Shown here piece by piece: positions 16,666 to 25,832 of a stretch of DNA of 64,000 bases; within the stretch, counting starts at the first letter, position 1; each line of letters begins with the position of its first letter. The position numbers were made by a program, and so were the translations under genes. The stretch spans positions 1-64,000 of the forward strand of contig JAQBRE010000007.1 in assembly GCA_028286605.1 (NCBI GenBank), read 5' to 3'. The notes under the pieces were generated by a model. That model did not search any database, was not told the origin of the DNA, and saw only the letters and a list, made by a program, of their open reading frames with translations. The stretch comes from Parcubacteria group bacterium. GTDB taxonomy: Bacteria > Patescibacteria > Paceibacteria > UBA9973 > UBA2103.

Positions 16666-17733
16666 ATGCGGCTCTGCATAGCCACTCCTTTGTACCCGCC
16701 TGAACCTGGCGGCCCTGCTACCTATGCAAAAACGCTGGAAGAAGGCCTCCCTGCGCTCGGCTGGGAAGTATCCTTGGTTACATTCAGTGAGGTTCGGCAT
16801 CTGCCCAGCGGTATACGCCATATCGCGTACATGCTTCGCGTATTGAAGGCAGGCAAAGATGCAGACGTGATACTGGCACTTGATCCTGTTTCAGTAGGAT
16901 GGCCGGCGGCTATCGCCGCCGGCCTCATGCGCAAACCATTCGTCGTAAAGATCGTCGGCGATTTCGCCTGGGAGCAGGGCACGCAGCGTGCAGGTATAAC
17001 TGTGCCGCTCGATGTCTTCGCGCGTACGCGTCGCGTACCATTCTTCGTTTCCATTCTTCGCTCCGTGCAAGAATATGTCGCGCAGCACGCACGCACTATC
17101 ATCGTGCCAAGCATCTATCTGAAAAGTATCGTCACCGCATGGGGAATCGATCCAACGAAGATCGAAGTCGTATACAATGCGCTTTCTATCGATGAAGTAA
17201 TTCCTGAAAAAATACTTCCGCCACACACGATCGTTTCCGTCGCACGACTCGTACCATGGAAAGGAATGCGGGAACTTATCGATGCAGTCGCACAGGTGCG
17301 AAAAGAAGTACCGGATGCGACGCTCATTATTATTGGCGACGGACCGGAGCGTGCGGCACTGGAAGCGCATGCGCGCGACACCGCATCAGATTCTGTACAG
17401 TTCTTAGGCGCACTCTCGCACCCGGAGACCTTGGCCAATATGCGTGCAGCGAGCGTTTTTGCATTGAACTCAACGTACGAAGGTCTTTCACATGTCCTTA
17501 TCGAGGCGCTGCTGTTCGGTACACCGATCGTCGCAAGCGACGCAGGAGGTAACCCGGAACTCATTACGAACGAACAGAATGGTTTACTCGTACCAACGGG
17601 AGATACGCAGGCGCTCACGCAAGCGCTCGTACGTGCACTGCAGGGCCCCAAATTCTCTGCATCACCTGTGGTAGAACGTTTCGCGCTCCCGACGATGCTC
17701 AAAGAAACGAGTGCGATCCTTTCTCGCATATGA
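16666..17733 (+). CDS. GT4 glycosyltransferase
   Basis: 355 residues, GT-B fold. N-terminal ATPLYPPEPGGPATYA glycine loop, VSVARLVPWKGM at the domain border, IIGDGPERAALE, and the C-terminal NSTYEGLSHVLIEALLFGTPIVAS E(x7)E motif. First of three GT4 genes joined by ATGA overlaps (17730-17733, 18866-18869). Carries a perfect internal hairpin at 16901-16924. Confidence 0.9.
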   Translation: MRLCIATPLYPPEPGGPATYAKTLEEGLPALGWEVSLVTFSEVRHLPSGIRHIAYMLRVLKAGKDADVILALDPVSVGWPAAIAAGLMRKPFVVKIVGDFAWEQGTQRAGITVPLDVFARTRRVPFFVSILRSVQEYVAQHARTIIVPSIYLKSIVTAWGIDPTKIEVVYNALSIDEVIPEKILPPHTIVSVARLVPWKGMRELIDAVAQVRKEVPDATLIIIGDGPERAALEAHARDTASDSVQFLGALSHPETLANMRAASVFALNSTYEGLSHVLIEALLFGTPIVASDAGGNPELITNEQNGLLVPTGDTQALTQALVRALQGPKFSASPVVERFALPTMLKETSAILSRI

Positions 17734-18869
17734 ACATCCTTTTCATATCTAACGACCCTGCGATCTTCGAAGAAGGAAGTGCAGTGCGCACCCGTATGCG
17801 TTCGTATGCAGATGAAGTAGCAAAGACGGGAGGCATGCTGCATATTCTTTCGCACGCTAAAAAACATATCGAAACATCTGATGGGCCACTCGTGCTGCAC
17901 GGTGTCGGCGGAAACAGATTGCTTGTGCTCCTTTCTATGCGAAGCCGTGCTCGCGCTCTTGTCCGAAAGGAAAATATAGCAATCGTGTCCGCACAAGATC
18001 CGTTCGAGCAGGGAAGGATAGCGCTGCACGCCGTGCGCGGTACGAACGCGAAGTTGCACATGCAACTGCACACGGATGCCTTTTCGCCTTGGTTCACGCG
18101 CGGCGGCATAGCCCGCAGCCCGCGCGTTCGTGTACCGTTCCTGAATCGGATACGAAAGCGTATCGCAGACCGCATCTTGCCGAAAGCCGACGGCATACGG
18201 GTCGTCTCGCAGCGTATCAAGGATTCACTTATTACCCGGTATGGCGAACGGATGCAAAAAGCAGTCGTGATTCCTATACACGTCGATACCGTCATCCCGC
18301 CGAAGGTGGCACTTCCGGAACCAGTGTTCCCGTTCTCGCTCATCAGCGTCAGTCGCCTTGAGCCCGAGAAGCGCATCGAGGATATCTTGTACGCGCTGGC
18401 GGGCCTGAAAGACTCATACCCTGCGGTGGGGCTGATGATAATTGGAAGCGGAAGTCAGCGAGAGCATCTGGAACAACTCACGAAGAAACTCGATATCGAA
18501 AGTCGTGTGCGGTTCCTTGGTGCGCGCGCAGACGCGCGCGGCCTCATGCAAAGCGCGCAGGCATATATACAAGCCAGCGCCTATGAAGGGTATGGCATCA
18601 CGCTCATCGAAGCAGCGCTCGCACGCATACCGATCATCACGACGGATGTCGGTATCGTCGGCGAAGTATTCAAGGGTAATGATTCTGTACTGGCTGCGCC
18701 GCCAGGCGATCCGGCGCAGCTGCTGTATCTTATCCGCCGTCTCGTTGAAGATTCATCTTTGCGCACTTCGCTTGCGATGCGCGCGGAAACGGTAGCAAAG
18801 GAACATCTTGCAGCTATGCATAGCGAACCGGCTGATATTATTGCAGATATGCTTCGCCTCGCTTTATGA
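17730..18869 (+). CDS. GT4 glycosyltransferase
   Basis: 379 residues. Starts with FISNDPAIFEEGSAVRTRMRS, shows ISVSRLEPEKRIEDI and IIGSGSQREHLE, and ends with the QASAYEGYGITLIEAALARIPIITT donor-binding motif. The start is fixed by the 4-bp ATGA overlap with the previous gene. It probably adds one residue in the same glycan as its neighbours. Confidence 0.9.
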   Translation: MNILFISNDPAIFEEGSAVRTRMRSYADEVAKTGGMLHILSHAKKHIETSDGPLVLHGVGGNRLLVLLSMRSRARALVRKENIAIVSAQDPFEQGRIALHAVRGTNAKLHMQLHTDAFSPWFTRGGIARSPRVRVPFLNRIRKRIADRILPKADGIRVVSQRIKDSLITRYGERMQKAVVIPIHVDTVIPPKVALPEPVFPFSLISVSRLEPEKRIEDILYALAGLKDSYPAVGLMIIGSGSQREHLEQLTKKLDIESRVRFLGARADARGLMQSAQAYIQASAYEGYGITLIEAALARIPIITTDVGIVGEVFKGNDSVLAAPPGDPAQLLYLIRRLVEDSSLRTSLAMRAETVAKEHLAAMHSEPADIIADMLRLAL

Positions 18870-19891
18870 AATTCTTAATCGTATGTCAGGTCGTAGATAC
18901 GGAAGATCCAGTGCTGGGCTTCTTTCATGAATGGATTGCACGCCTCGCGCTGCGTTTTGAGAGCATCGCCGTTATTTGCTTGAAGGAAGGTGTGCACCAG
19001 CTACCAGGGAATGTACGAGTCTATTCTTTGGGCAAGGAGAAGGGCAGCGTGCCAGGGTTCATGTATGGGTTGCGATTCCTTTCACTGGCATGGAAGCTGC
19101 GTGCAGAATACGATCGCGTCTTCGTGCACATGAATCAGGAATACATCCTTATCGCGGGCTGGATGTGGGAAATCCTGAATAAGCCTGTCTATCTATGGCG
19201 TAATCACTATGCCGGTTCATGGCTGACAGATCTCGCTGCATCAACCTGCACGAAAGTCTTTTGCACATCGCAGCATTCCTATACCGCGAAGTATAAGAAG
19301 ACGGTATTGATGCCGGTGGGTGTTGATCTTGAGCTGTTCAGCATGAACAGAAATATCCGCCGCGAACCGCATTCAATATTGTTTCTGGCGCGCGTCTCTC
19401 CGTCTAAGCATCCCGACATTCTTATCGAAGCGCTCGGTGCACTGCTGAAGCGAAGCATCAGCTTCATTGCTTCGATATACGGATCGCCTCTCCCTGCGGA
19501 CATGGCGTATTACGGGAACCTTAAAGCACGTGCGGAATCGCTCGGACTGCATGATCGCGTACGTTTTTATCCAGGCGTTTCGCATGAGGAAGCCGCCGCA
19601 GTATTCAGCGCGCACGAAGTATTCGTGAACTGTTCACCCAGCGGCATGTTCGATAAGACGCTGTTCGAGGCAGCCGCTTGCGGCTGCCTCGTTATCGCCG
19701 CGAGCCAGGACTTCGCTGCGCAGGCAGGGCCGCAAGCATTCTTCAATGGAACCGCGGAAGATCTTGCTACGCATCTTGAATCGCTCCTGACCACGGAACC
19801 TGATTCTGACCTCAAGCAGAGGCTCACGGAGTCTGCCTCAGAGAACAGTCTGGATGCGCTTATGGGCCGTCTTGCTGCTGCGCTACAATAA
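18866..19891 (+). CDS. GT4 glycosyltransferase
   Basis: 341 residues. It lacks the usual N-terminal GG loop; instead it opens with FLIVCQVVDTEDPVLGFFHEW, as in a subgroup of CPR GTs. FLARVSPSKHPDIL and VNCSPSGMFDKTLFEAAACGCLVIAA give the GT-B C-terminal domain, with E in the expected place. It is the last of the three-gene overlap operon; its 3' end houses the promoter of the next gene. A perfect 11-bp hairpin lies at 19667-19690 inside the donor-motif codons. Confidence 0.85.
   Translation: MKFLIVCQVVDTEDPVLGFFHEWIARLALRFESIAVICLKEGVHQLPGNVRVYSLGKEKGSVPGFMYGLRFLSLAWKLRAEYDRVFVHMNQEYILIAGWMWEILNKPVYLWRNHYAGSWLTDLAASTCTKVFCTSQHSYTAKYKKTVLMPVGVDLELFSMNRNIRREPHSILFLARVSPSKHPDILIEALGALLKRSISFIASIYGSPLPADMAYYGNLKARAESLGLHDRVRFYPGVSHEEAAAVFSAHEVFVNCSPSGMFDKTLFEAAACGCLVIAASQDFAAQAGPQAFFNGTAEDLATHLESLLTTEPDSDLKQRLTESASENSLDALMGRLAAALQ
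19884..19889 (+). promoter_or_regulatory. -10 box inside the GT gene, leaderless methyltransferase
   Basis: TACAAT ends within the stop codon of the GT gene, six bases before ATG 19896. It decides the start over the upstream in-frame ATG at 19854. Confidence 0.72.
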
Positions 19892-19895
19892 CGGC

Positions 19896-20642
19896 ATGTC
19901 TTCCTATAAGAACCTTATAAAGCAGCTGCTTGCCGCGCGCGGTTATGAAATTCGGAAGATAGACGAACCGGATAGCGACCCTGCATTCAAGGTTGTTCAC
20001 GAAGCCGTGCGCGATGCCACCATGACCTCGCGCGAGCGCCAGCAGGCGCTCTATCAGGCAGTCAATTACATCGCAGACAATAATATTGAAGGCGACATCG
20101 TTGAGTGCGGCGTGTGGAAGGGAGGAAGCTCTATGATTTCTGCGCTCGCACTTAAGGCGAAGCATCAGACTGACAGAAAACTCTACTTGTATGACACCTT
20201 TGCAGGCATGTCTGCGCCGACTAAGGAAGATGTGAGTTTGCACGGTACGGCAGCGCAAGGGAAGTGGGAAGCGCTCGCAGACGGCGATAAGAATCTCTGG
20301 GATTATGCTTCGCTCAAAGAAGTGCAGGGTAATCTTGCGACGACAGGTTATCCAAAAGATAATCTCATCTTCGTGTCAGGAAAAGTGGAAGATACGATTC
20401 CTGCGACAATGCCAGAACGTATAGCAGTGCTCCGGCTTGATACTGATTGGTATGAGTCGACGAAGCATGAGCTTGAGCACCTGTTCCCGCTCCTTGTTCC
20501 AGGTGGCGTATTAATAATTGATGACTACGGCCATTGGCAGGGTGCTCGCCAGGCGGTCGACGAATACCTTGCGACGCAGCCGCCTATGTTCCTTGCGCGT
20601 ATCGATTACACAGGTCGGATCGGCATAAAGGCGAGGCTATGA
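19896..20642 (+). CDS. TylF/MycF-type O-methyltransferase
   Basis: About 248 residues. Motifs of the macrocin-O-methyltransferase family: GDIVECGVWKGGSSM (SAM-binding), LYLYDTFAGMSAPT, AVLRLDTDWYESTKHELE with metal-ligand aspartates, and GGVLIIDDYGHWQGAR. The family methylates sugar hydroxyls using Mg2+ and SAM. Start moved to ATG 19896 because of the leaderless promoter. Ends in an ATGA overlap with the next methyltransferase. Confidence 0.88.
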   Translation: MSSYKNLIKQLLAARGYEIRKIDEPDSDPAFKVVHEAVRDATMTSRERQQALYQAVNYIADNNIEGDIVECGVWKGGSSMISALALKAKHQTDRKLYLYDTFAGMSAPTKEDVSLHGTAAQGKWEALADGDKNLWDYASLKEVQGNLATTGYPKDNLIFVSGKVEDTIPATMPERIAVLRLDTDWYESTKHELEHLFPLLVPGGVLIIDDYGHWQGARQAVDEYLATQPPMFLARIDYTGRIGIKARL

Positions 20643-21277
20643 GAACCCGAAGTACGATTTCCTGTATCTGGAGCGGACAAACGTTGCTACGCATCCGCAT
20701 GAACCGCGCTTTCAGCGCGTTCACCCTTTCGGGAAAGACTATCGACGTAGGCGGCGGCCATCATCCTGATTACTTCGACTACTTTCAGCAGGAACCTGGC
20801 ACGCAGATCGAAGCACTCGATGCATCGCTTTCAGGTATCGATTTCGAAACCGATGCGCTTCCGTATGCAGACGCATCGATAGATACGATTATCTGTGCGA
20901 ATGTGCTTGAACACATATTCAACTATCAGCACCTCACAAATGAGATGCAGCGCATCCTGAAACCGAGTGGCCAGCTCATCGGCTTCGTACCATTTTTACA
21001 GCAGTATCATCCAGATCCGAATGATTATTTCCGCTACACGCGTACGGCGCTCGAACGAATCCTGCATCATGCAGGATTCAATACGGTACAGGTAAGGGAA
21101 GTAGGCGGCGGGCCGTTCCTGGTTAACTACAATATTCTCATGCTTTCGTTGCCGCGTATCCTGCGCGTGCTCCTGTATCCACTCCATAGTGCGCTCGACG
21201 TGGTCTTTCTGAGCCTTCGGCCGGGAGCCGCGAAGCGGCTCCCGCTGGGCTTCACGTTCAGCGCTACTATTTCCTAA
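20639..21277 (+). CDS. class I SAM methyltransferase
   Basis: About 212 residues from ATG 20639, which overlaps the preceding stop; the longer open frame runs into the TylF-like gene and is not used. GKTIDVGGGHHPDYF is the SAM motif, followed by IEALDAS, and ICANVLEHIFNY with an acidic/His post-motif. The C-terminal half is hydrophobic with amphipathic helices. Probably acts on a glycan or lipid-linked sugar. Carries a perfect hairpin at 21223-21243. Confidence 0.8.
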   Translation: MRTRSTISCIWSGQTLLRIRMNRAFSAFTLSGKTIDVGGGHHPDYFDYFQQEPGTQIEALDASLSGIDFETDALPYADASIDTIICANVLEHIFNYQHLTNEMQRILKPSGQLIGFVPFLQQYHPDPNDYFRYTRTALERILHHAGFNTVQVREVGGGPFLVNYNILMLSLPRILRVLLYPLHSALDVVFLSLRPGAAKRLPLGFTFSATIS

Positions 21278-21282
21278 AGTGC

Positions 21283-21288
21283 TAGAAT
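21283..21288 (+). promoter_or_regulatory. -10 box, leaderless split methyltransferase
   Basis: TAGAAT, seven bases before ATG 21296. Confidence 0.68.
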
Positions 21289-21295
21289 GCCTGGT

Positions 21296-21961
21296 ATGAC
21301 TGTCTCGGATCGTGATCTTCCAGCGCACAAGCGTGCGCTCGTTGCATTCATGCGTGCGCTCCCGCAGGGAGCGCACCTTCTCGATATAGGCTGCGGTTCA
21401 GGAAAAGCTATACGCTGGCTGCATAGCATACGCCCCGACGTCATCATTTCGGGAATGGATATAAATGATAATCAAGAATACATGCCAGCTGGCGTTGTCT
21501 TCAAGTAAGGCTCGGTCGACGATCTGGCTGCAATGTACGCAGCCGATTCGTTTGATGCGGTCATCTGTCAGCATGTGATCGAGCATCTCGTAAATCCGGT
21601 CCCAATGATCGAAGGCATCAAGATGATCCTGAAGAAAGGAGGGAAGCTCTATTTGGAGACGCCGAACTGGACGCGTCTCTTCGTTCCGTTCTCGCATCTG
21701 TATTTCTGGGGAGATTACACTCATATCCATCCATACTCGGTTTCGACGATGTATCGAATGTTCAATGATTTCGATATGCAGGCACGCGCGTGGAGCGTCT
21801 CCTCATGCACGTGGTTTCCGAAGCGCGTAGCCAAGGATTTTTCGAAAAGTACAGCAGATAAGCTTCCACTATATGACGGACGTGGATTCTTTTCTCGTTC
21901 CTTTGCGCGCCTTATTAATCCGTTGCTGCACGATATCCTTATCGCGATTGCAGAGAAATAA
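21296..21961 (+). pseudogene. class I methyltransferase interrupted by an in-frame TAA
   Basis: The frame from ATG 21296 encodes a Methyltransf_11-type N-terminus (LLDIGCGSGKAIRWL, SGMDINDN) and stops at TAA 21506-21508 just after VVFK. The same frame continues without shift: GSVDDLAAMYAADSFDAVICQHVIEHL and a normal C-terminal half to 21961. Joined, the two parts make a complete 221-residue enzyme, so one codon (perhaps CAA, AAA or GAA) became TAA. The downstream half could restart at ATG 21533. The promoter and the 10-bp hairpin at 21354-21376 are intact. It may be a recent pseudogene, a suppressed stop or a sequencing error. Confidence 0.8.
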
Positions 21962-21978
21962 TCTCTAGAAAAGAATTA

Positions 21979-23253
21979 TTAAGGTATAAGGTCACCCCGT
22001 AAGTAACTGCCTGCCTGAATTGCCGTGCCCCCGCTAGACGCAGTTGCTTGCGCCCACTTCAATTGAACGTCACCGACAGTTCCTGCTGTGAATACTGTTC
22101 CAGCCAAGTGAATCGGACTAGAAGTATTGGGAACTGGAATTACTATGCGCGAGCTAGTGCTACTAGCCATGATCACTCCTTGGCTGGAGCCACTCTGATA
22201 TCCAATTGTGAGAATTGCTCCTGCTGGAGCGCTAAATTCAATAACCAAATCAGCAGATGAGCTGGCAATCGCGAAAAGCTCGCCGTCAATAATGTATCCA
22301 ACGCTAGGTTGAAGGTTTTGTAGAACTAGAGTGTTGTCGTTTGTTGGAGTCGTAGAATTCGTAACGACCTGATCACTAGTCTTTGCCACCTTGGTAATTG
22401 TGTTAAGTGGTGTGGTATAGCTGATAATCACTATTCCTGATCCACCAGAACCACCCGCTGAAGTTCCTCCGCCGTTACCGCCACCCCCACCGCCCGTATT
22501 TGCTGTAGCATTTTGTCCGGCTGCGCCCGTGGCTCCGTTTCCTCCACCCCCGACACCGCCGCTGCCCGAGGTTACTGATCCGCCACCGCCCCCACCGCCA
22601 GCATAGTAAACCGTACTGCCGCTGATGCTCGAAGAGAGACCGTCACCACCATTTCCCGCAACGCCACTCGGCGAACCATTTTGACCTGCTGTGTTCGCGC
22701 CGCCACCGCCACCTGCGCCGTTTGCATTTCCGCCTGGCGTTCCGCCATCATGACCCTGGCCTGGTGTACCTGCGCCACCATTATTATAGGCTGAACCATT
22801 TGAGTTTCCGCCACCACCTGAACCGCCCGGATTAGTAACTGCACCACCACCAATTGCGGTCATAATGGAACCTAAAGAGGAATTACCGCCGTCATTATTT
22901 CCACCGCCCGCCCCGCCCGAACCAACTGTTATTGGATATGATGTTGCACTAACGTGCAGGCTCGTCGTTGCTAAAAAACCACCAGCACCACCTCCTGCAC
23001 CATTGATATCATCTTCACCGCTACCACCCCCGGCCACGACCAGGGCAGAAACCGTTCCACTACCAACACCACTACAATCAAACGTTCCGCTTGAAGTGAA
23101 TGTATGTATCGTATTACCGCCCGAATGCGTAATTGTGCCTCCGATACATTCAGTAGTGAATGCCAAAGCCGGGCTAGTACCAAGAGTCCAGAACAATACA
23201 ACTATAAATAATGGCGAGAGAACCCTCCCCGTGAATATTGTATGTTTTTTCAT
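21979..23253 (-). CDS. secreted glycine-rich-domain surface protein
   Basis: 424 residues. Signal peptide to about residue 32 (ALAF). A glycine-rich domain with the typical HTFTSSGTFDCSG and VSALVVAGGGSG opening spans about 45-280: long GGGG/GNGG runs forming polyglycine-type structure. A C-terminal beta domain of about 140 residues follows (ITIGYQSGSSQ, TVGDVQLKWAQA). No anchor. A protein with the same plan is at 58738. Convergent with the split methyltransferase (17-bp gap). Confidence 0.8.
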   Translation of the reverse strand: MKKHTIFTGRVLSPLFIVVLFWTLGTSPALAFTTECIGGTITHSGGNTIHTFTSSGTFDCSGVGSGTVSALVVAGGGSGEDDINGAGGGAGGFLATTSLHVSATSYPITVGSGGAGGGNNDGGNSSLGSIMTAIGGGAVTNPGGSGGGGNSNGSAYNNGGAGTPGQGHDGGTPGGNANGAGGGGGANTAGQNGSPSGVAGNGGDGLSSSISGSTVYYAGGGGGGGSVTSGSGGVGGGGNGATGAAGQNATANTGGGGGGNGGGTSAGGSGGSGIVIISYTTPLNTITKVAKTSDQVVTNSTTPTNDNTLVLQNLQPSVGYIIDGELFAIASSSADLVIEFSAPAGAILTIGYQSGSSQGVIMASSTSSRIVIPVPNTSSPIHLAGTVFTAGTVGDVQLKWAQATASSGGTAIQAGSYLRGDLIP

Positions 23254-23259
23254 GCCTAC

Positions 23260-23265
23260 ATTTTA
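23260..23265 (-). promoter_or_regulatory. -10 box, leaderless Gly-rich gene
   Basis: TAAAAT on the minus strand, six bases before the ATG ending at 23253. Confidence 0.65.
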
Positions 23266-23318
23266 GCTCCGTTACTAGTCGTTTTATCTAAGGGGGTGGA
23301 TAAAGATTCCCCACATAG

Positions 23319-23324
23319 TAGAGT
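23319..23324 (+). promoter_or_regulatory. -10 box, divergent from the Gly-rich gene
   Basis: TAGAGT, eight bases before ATG 23333. The two divergent starts are 79 bp apart. Confidence 0.6.
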
Positions 23325-23332
23325 GTATCGAC

Positions 23333-24049
23333 ATGCACGCTTTCTTGAACGACTCGAAGAATAAGGAGCATGCGCTCGAACGAGCGCATGCTCAGCCTGT
23401 CAGCAAAGAGGGTATAGATTATTTTTCATACGAAGATACGCTTGGCATACCCAAAGAAGTAGGATATTGGGAAGATGTAATACTTGGCGAACTTCCGACA
23501 GAAGATGCGAAGGTCTTTCCCGCCGAGTTCCTGAAAGCGGTGCCAGTCGGCGCAGATCTTTCAACGCTTCCGGCGCGCTTCATGCTGTGGCAGTTCGAAG
23601 ATGCTCGTTATGGACTTAAGAATATCCGTGCAGTTCGGAAAGATGCTGTACTCATGGGGTTCTGCGATGAACTCGCTGCGCTGTATCGCAGGGAAATTGG
23701 CGGGACACCGATAGCTCCTCAGGAATTGCAGGAGCTGTTCGATCGCACCGCTGCTGCATGGGCAGTGATCGGCGACCGCCAGCGCATCGCTTCCATGCGC
23801 TTCGCACGCAAATGGGCATGGCTCGGCGCACGCAAATGGGCATGGATTCCTATCAAGGGATGGACCAGTACCTGGAAATGGCTTCTCGCTGCGACGCGCA
23901 ACCGCGCGCGCAGTGGAGCGACCATCATGCTACTTTCCTGGGCAGACGCGTTCAAGTGGATCAGGCCGTGGGAATCGTCCGCACAACGGGTAAGAATAGG
24001 TAAGGCGTGGTTCCTTTCAGCCTTGCAAACTGCGTTTACAAGAGCCTGA
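23333..24049 (+). CDS. hypothetical protein with Trp-rich C-terminus
   Basis: 238 residues. The N-terminal half is acidic and soluble. The C-terminal half is basic and Trp-rich, with a tandem ARKWAW unit coded by two identical 19-bp repeats (23803-23821 and 23827-23845, 24-bp period) and amphipathic segments that could lie on a membrane. No family recognised. A perfect hairpin at 23366-23393 sits near the 5' end. It heads the second glycan block, 31 bp before the next gene. Confidence 0.65.
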   Translation: MHAFLNDSKNKEHALERAHAQPVSKEGIDYFSYEDTLGIPKEVGYWEDVILGELPTEDAKVFPAEFLKAVPVGADLSTLPARFMLWQFEDARYGLKNIRAVRKDAVLMGFCDELAALYRREIGGTPIAPQELQELFDRTAAAWAVIGDRQRIASMRFARKWAWLGARKWAWIPIKGWTSTWKWLLAATRNRARSGATIMLLSWADAFKWIRPWESSAQRVRIGKAWFLSALQTAFTRA

Positions 24050-24080
24050 AATAAGGATAAAATCCAACCAAATAAGCTCT

Positions 24081-24917
24081 ATGAACGTCAACATCGTCAA
24101 CTATGAAATGGCCTTCGTAAACGGCATTCTGAGCAAGTTCGCCTGGAAGATGAACGAGGAGTTGGAAAAGATGGGCATAAAGAGCGTCGTCACGGATGCT
24201 CCCGATCCTAAATACGATATAAATCATCATATTATTTATTTCGGGTATAAGCATGTCGATTCCTTGAATACAGTGATGATTACGCATCTGAATACTGAAG
24301 AAAAGATCGAACGGCTCCGCGAGGTCATGAAGACCGCAGATGTTGGCGTGTGCATGGCACAACAGACGATCGACGAGCTCGTCGCGCAAGGATTCGACGG
24401 AAGCAAGCTCAAATATGCGGTGCCGGCTGCCGGCGATGAGAAGCTGCCGATTCCGATTACTATACTCACGAATGTGTATCCGGACGGTGTGAAGCGCGAG
24501 ACGATGCTGAACGAGCTCGCGAAGGTAATTAATCCTGAACGATTTATCTTTCGTATAATGGGAAAAAATTGGGATGTCGATGCGCTACGCGCACTCGGTC
24601 TCAATATTGAATACCATTCGGAATTCGATAGAGAGGTACAGAATAATTTCCTCATAAATTCTAAATACAATCTGTACTTTGGCCTTGATCAAGGCTCGAT
24701 GGCAGTACTCGATGCTATTAACGCTGGCTTGCAAATCATTGCACCGCTCGATGGCTTCCAAAATCATTCTGGCGTCGATTTCCCGTTCACGACGCAGGAA
24801 GAGCTTAATGCCATATTCCTCAAGCTGCAGGAATTTCCACTTAAGGACTGGACGTGGGAGCACTACACTAAGAAGCATGTAGAGATCTGGAAGGAACTCA
24901 TGCAAGAAAAGACATAA
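24081..24917 (+). CDS. putative glycosyltransferase-like protein
   Basis: 278 residues. Alternating strand/helix pattern of a GT-B half: NIVNYEMAFVNGILSKFAWKM at the start, a CMAQQTIDELVAQGF segment, a RFIFRIMGKNW strand, then FGLDQGSMAVLDAINAGLQIIAP, which resembles the donor site of GT4/GT1 enzymes without a clear E(x7)E. A TAAAAT box at 24058-24063 would give a leader of about ten bases. It is followed after 2 bp by the FkbM gene. Assignment is by context and fold pattern only. Confidence 0.5.
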   Translation: MNVNIVNYEMAFVNGILSKFAWKMNEELEKMGIKSVVTDAPDPKYDINHHIIYFGYKHVDSLNTVMITHLNTEEKIERLREVMKTADVGVCMAQQTIDELVAQGFDGSKLKYAVPAAGDEKLPIPITILTNVYPDGVKRETMLNELAKVINPERFIFRIMGKNWDVDALRALGLNIEYHSEFDREVQNNFLINSKYNLYFGLDQGSMAVLDAINAGLQIIAPLDGFQNHSGVDFPFTTQEELNAIFLKLQEFPLKDWTWEHYTKKHVEIWKELMQEKT

Positions 24918-24919
24918 TT

Positions 24920-25786
24920 ATGGAACTGCGCTTTCTAAAACAGAATCGATTCTTCAAGCATCTAAAGCAAGAAGAATATAACGGAAGGATGGCCATGGCG
25001 TTCAGCCGTGCAGCGGCTACAGCGCCTTTGCGAAAAATTGACAGCACAAACCTGCAGTCATGGGAGTTCTCTGGGTTCTGCCAGAATCGTGAAGACGGGG
25101 TCATCGACTATTTAACAGCGAATATTAAAGATAAGAATCGATATTTCGTAGAGATAGGCTCCGCAGATGGCCTGGAAAATAATTCAGCCTGGCTCGCTTT
25201 TGGAAAGAAGTATAGCGGCGTTATGATAGACGGCAGCAAATTGAAATCGGAAGAGAGTAAGGAATTCCTCCAAGCCTACAACCACGGAGTAAAGCATATG
25301 AACGCATTCGTGGATCGCGATACGCTTCCGGAGCTTCTGAAAGGGATACGTGTCCACGATCCGGATTTCTTTTCGCTCGATATCGACGGGAATGATTTCT
25401 ATATCATGAACGGCCTGCTAAACCTGGAGTTCAAGCCAAAAGTGATCTGCGTCGAATATAATTCCGCGTATGGGCCTGATGCTGCGAAGACGATCGTGTA
25501 TGATCCTACGTTCAATTACAAATACGCGACGCCGACGAAGCTTTATTACGGAGTCTCGATACAAGGGTGGAAAACGCTTTTTAAGAAGCATGGATATCAA
25601 TTCGCCGGTATCGAATCTAATGGAGTAAATGCGTTCTTCATCGACCCAACGCAATTCGAACCTGGCTTCTCGAACTCTTTTACGGGGTCGGATTTCATCG
25701 AGAATTTCGTTCAGCTGTATCGTCACCCCGGCGGATGGAAGGCGCAGTTCGCGATCATCAAAGATATGCCGTTTTACGACCTGTAA
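24920..25786 (+). CDS. FkbM-like methyltransferase
   Basis: 288 residues. QNREDGVIDYL precedes a SAM motif YFVEIGSADGLENNSAWL. DGSKLKSEE and DFFSLDIDGNDFYIMNGL correspond to the FkbM IDGxD signature. KVICVEYNSAYGP is a family hallmark. Likely a glycan O-methyltransferase. Two-base gap to the preceding gene implies an operon. Confidence 0.78.
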   Translation: MELRFLKQNRFFKHLKQEEYNGRMAMAFSRAAATAPLRKIDSTNLQSWEFSGFCQNREDGVIDYLTANIKDKNRYFVEIGSADGLENNSAWLAFGKKYSGVMIDGSKLKSEESKEFLQAYNHGVKHMNAFVDRDTLPELLKGIRVHDPDFFSLDIDGNDFYIMNGLLNLEFKPKVICVEYNSAYGPDAAKTIVYDPTFNYKYATPTKLYYGVSIQGWKTLFKKHGYQFAGIESNGVNAFFIDPTQFEPGFSNSFTGSDFIENFVQLYRHPGGWKAQFAIIKDMPFYDL

Positions 25787-25806
25787 CCTTCGTAAATCAG
25801 GAATGG

Positions 25807-25822
25807 TATACTAGTGTATAAA
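25807..25822 (+). promoter_or_regulatory. possible promoter of the epimerase/DegT/GT operon
   Basis: TATACT (25807-25812) and TATAAA (25817-25822). The second lies ten bases before ATG 25833 and would give a leader of about four bases. Confidence 0.5.
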
Positions 25823-25832
25823 GCCTTATATT

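Noticed and set aside
16588..16821. Longer N-terminus for the minus-strand FkbM gene
   Set aside because: The extension overlaps the promoter and start of the divergent GT gene and has no methyltransferase motif.
17730..17733. UGA recoding (code 25, as in some CPR)
   Set aside because: TGA is used as a real stop in several ATGA overlaps between well-defined genes (17730, 18866, 20639, 27754, 28905), and there are no in-frame TGA codons in conserved proteins.
21506..21508. TAA recoded as a sense codon in this genome
   Set aside because: TAA ends many intact genes here, often in tight TAATG overlaps, so it must act as stop.
23296..23304. GTGGATAAA as a further DnaA box
   Set aside because: Isolated partial match in a short divergent promoter, with no AT-rich tract beside it.
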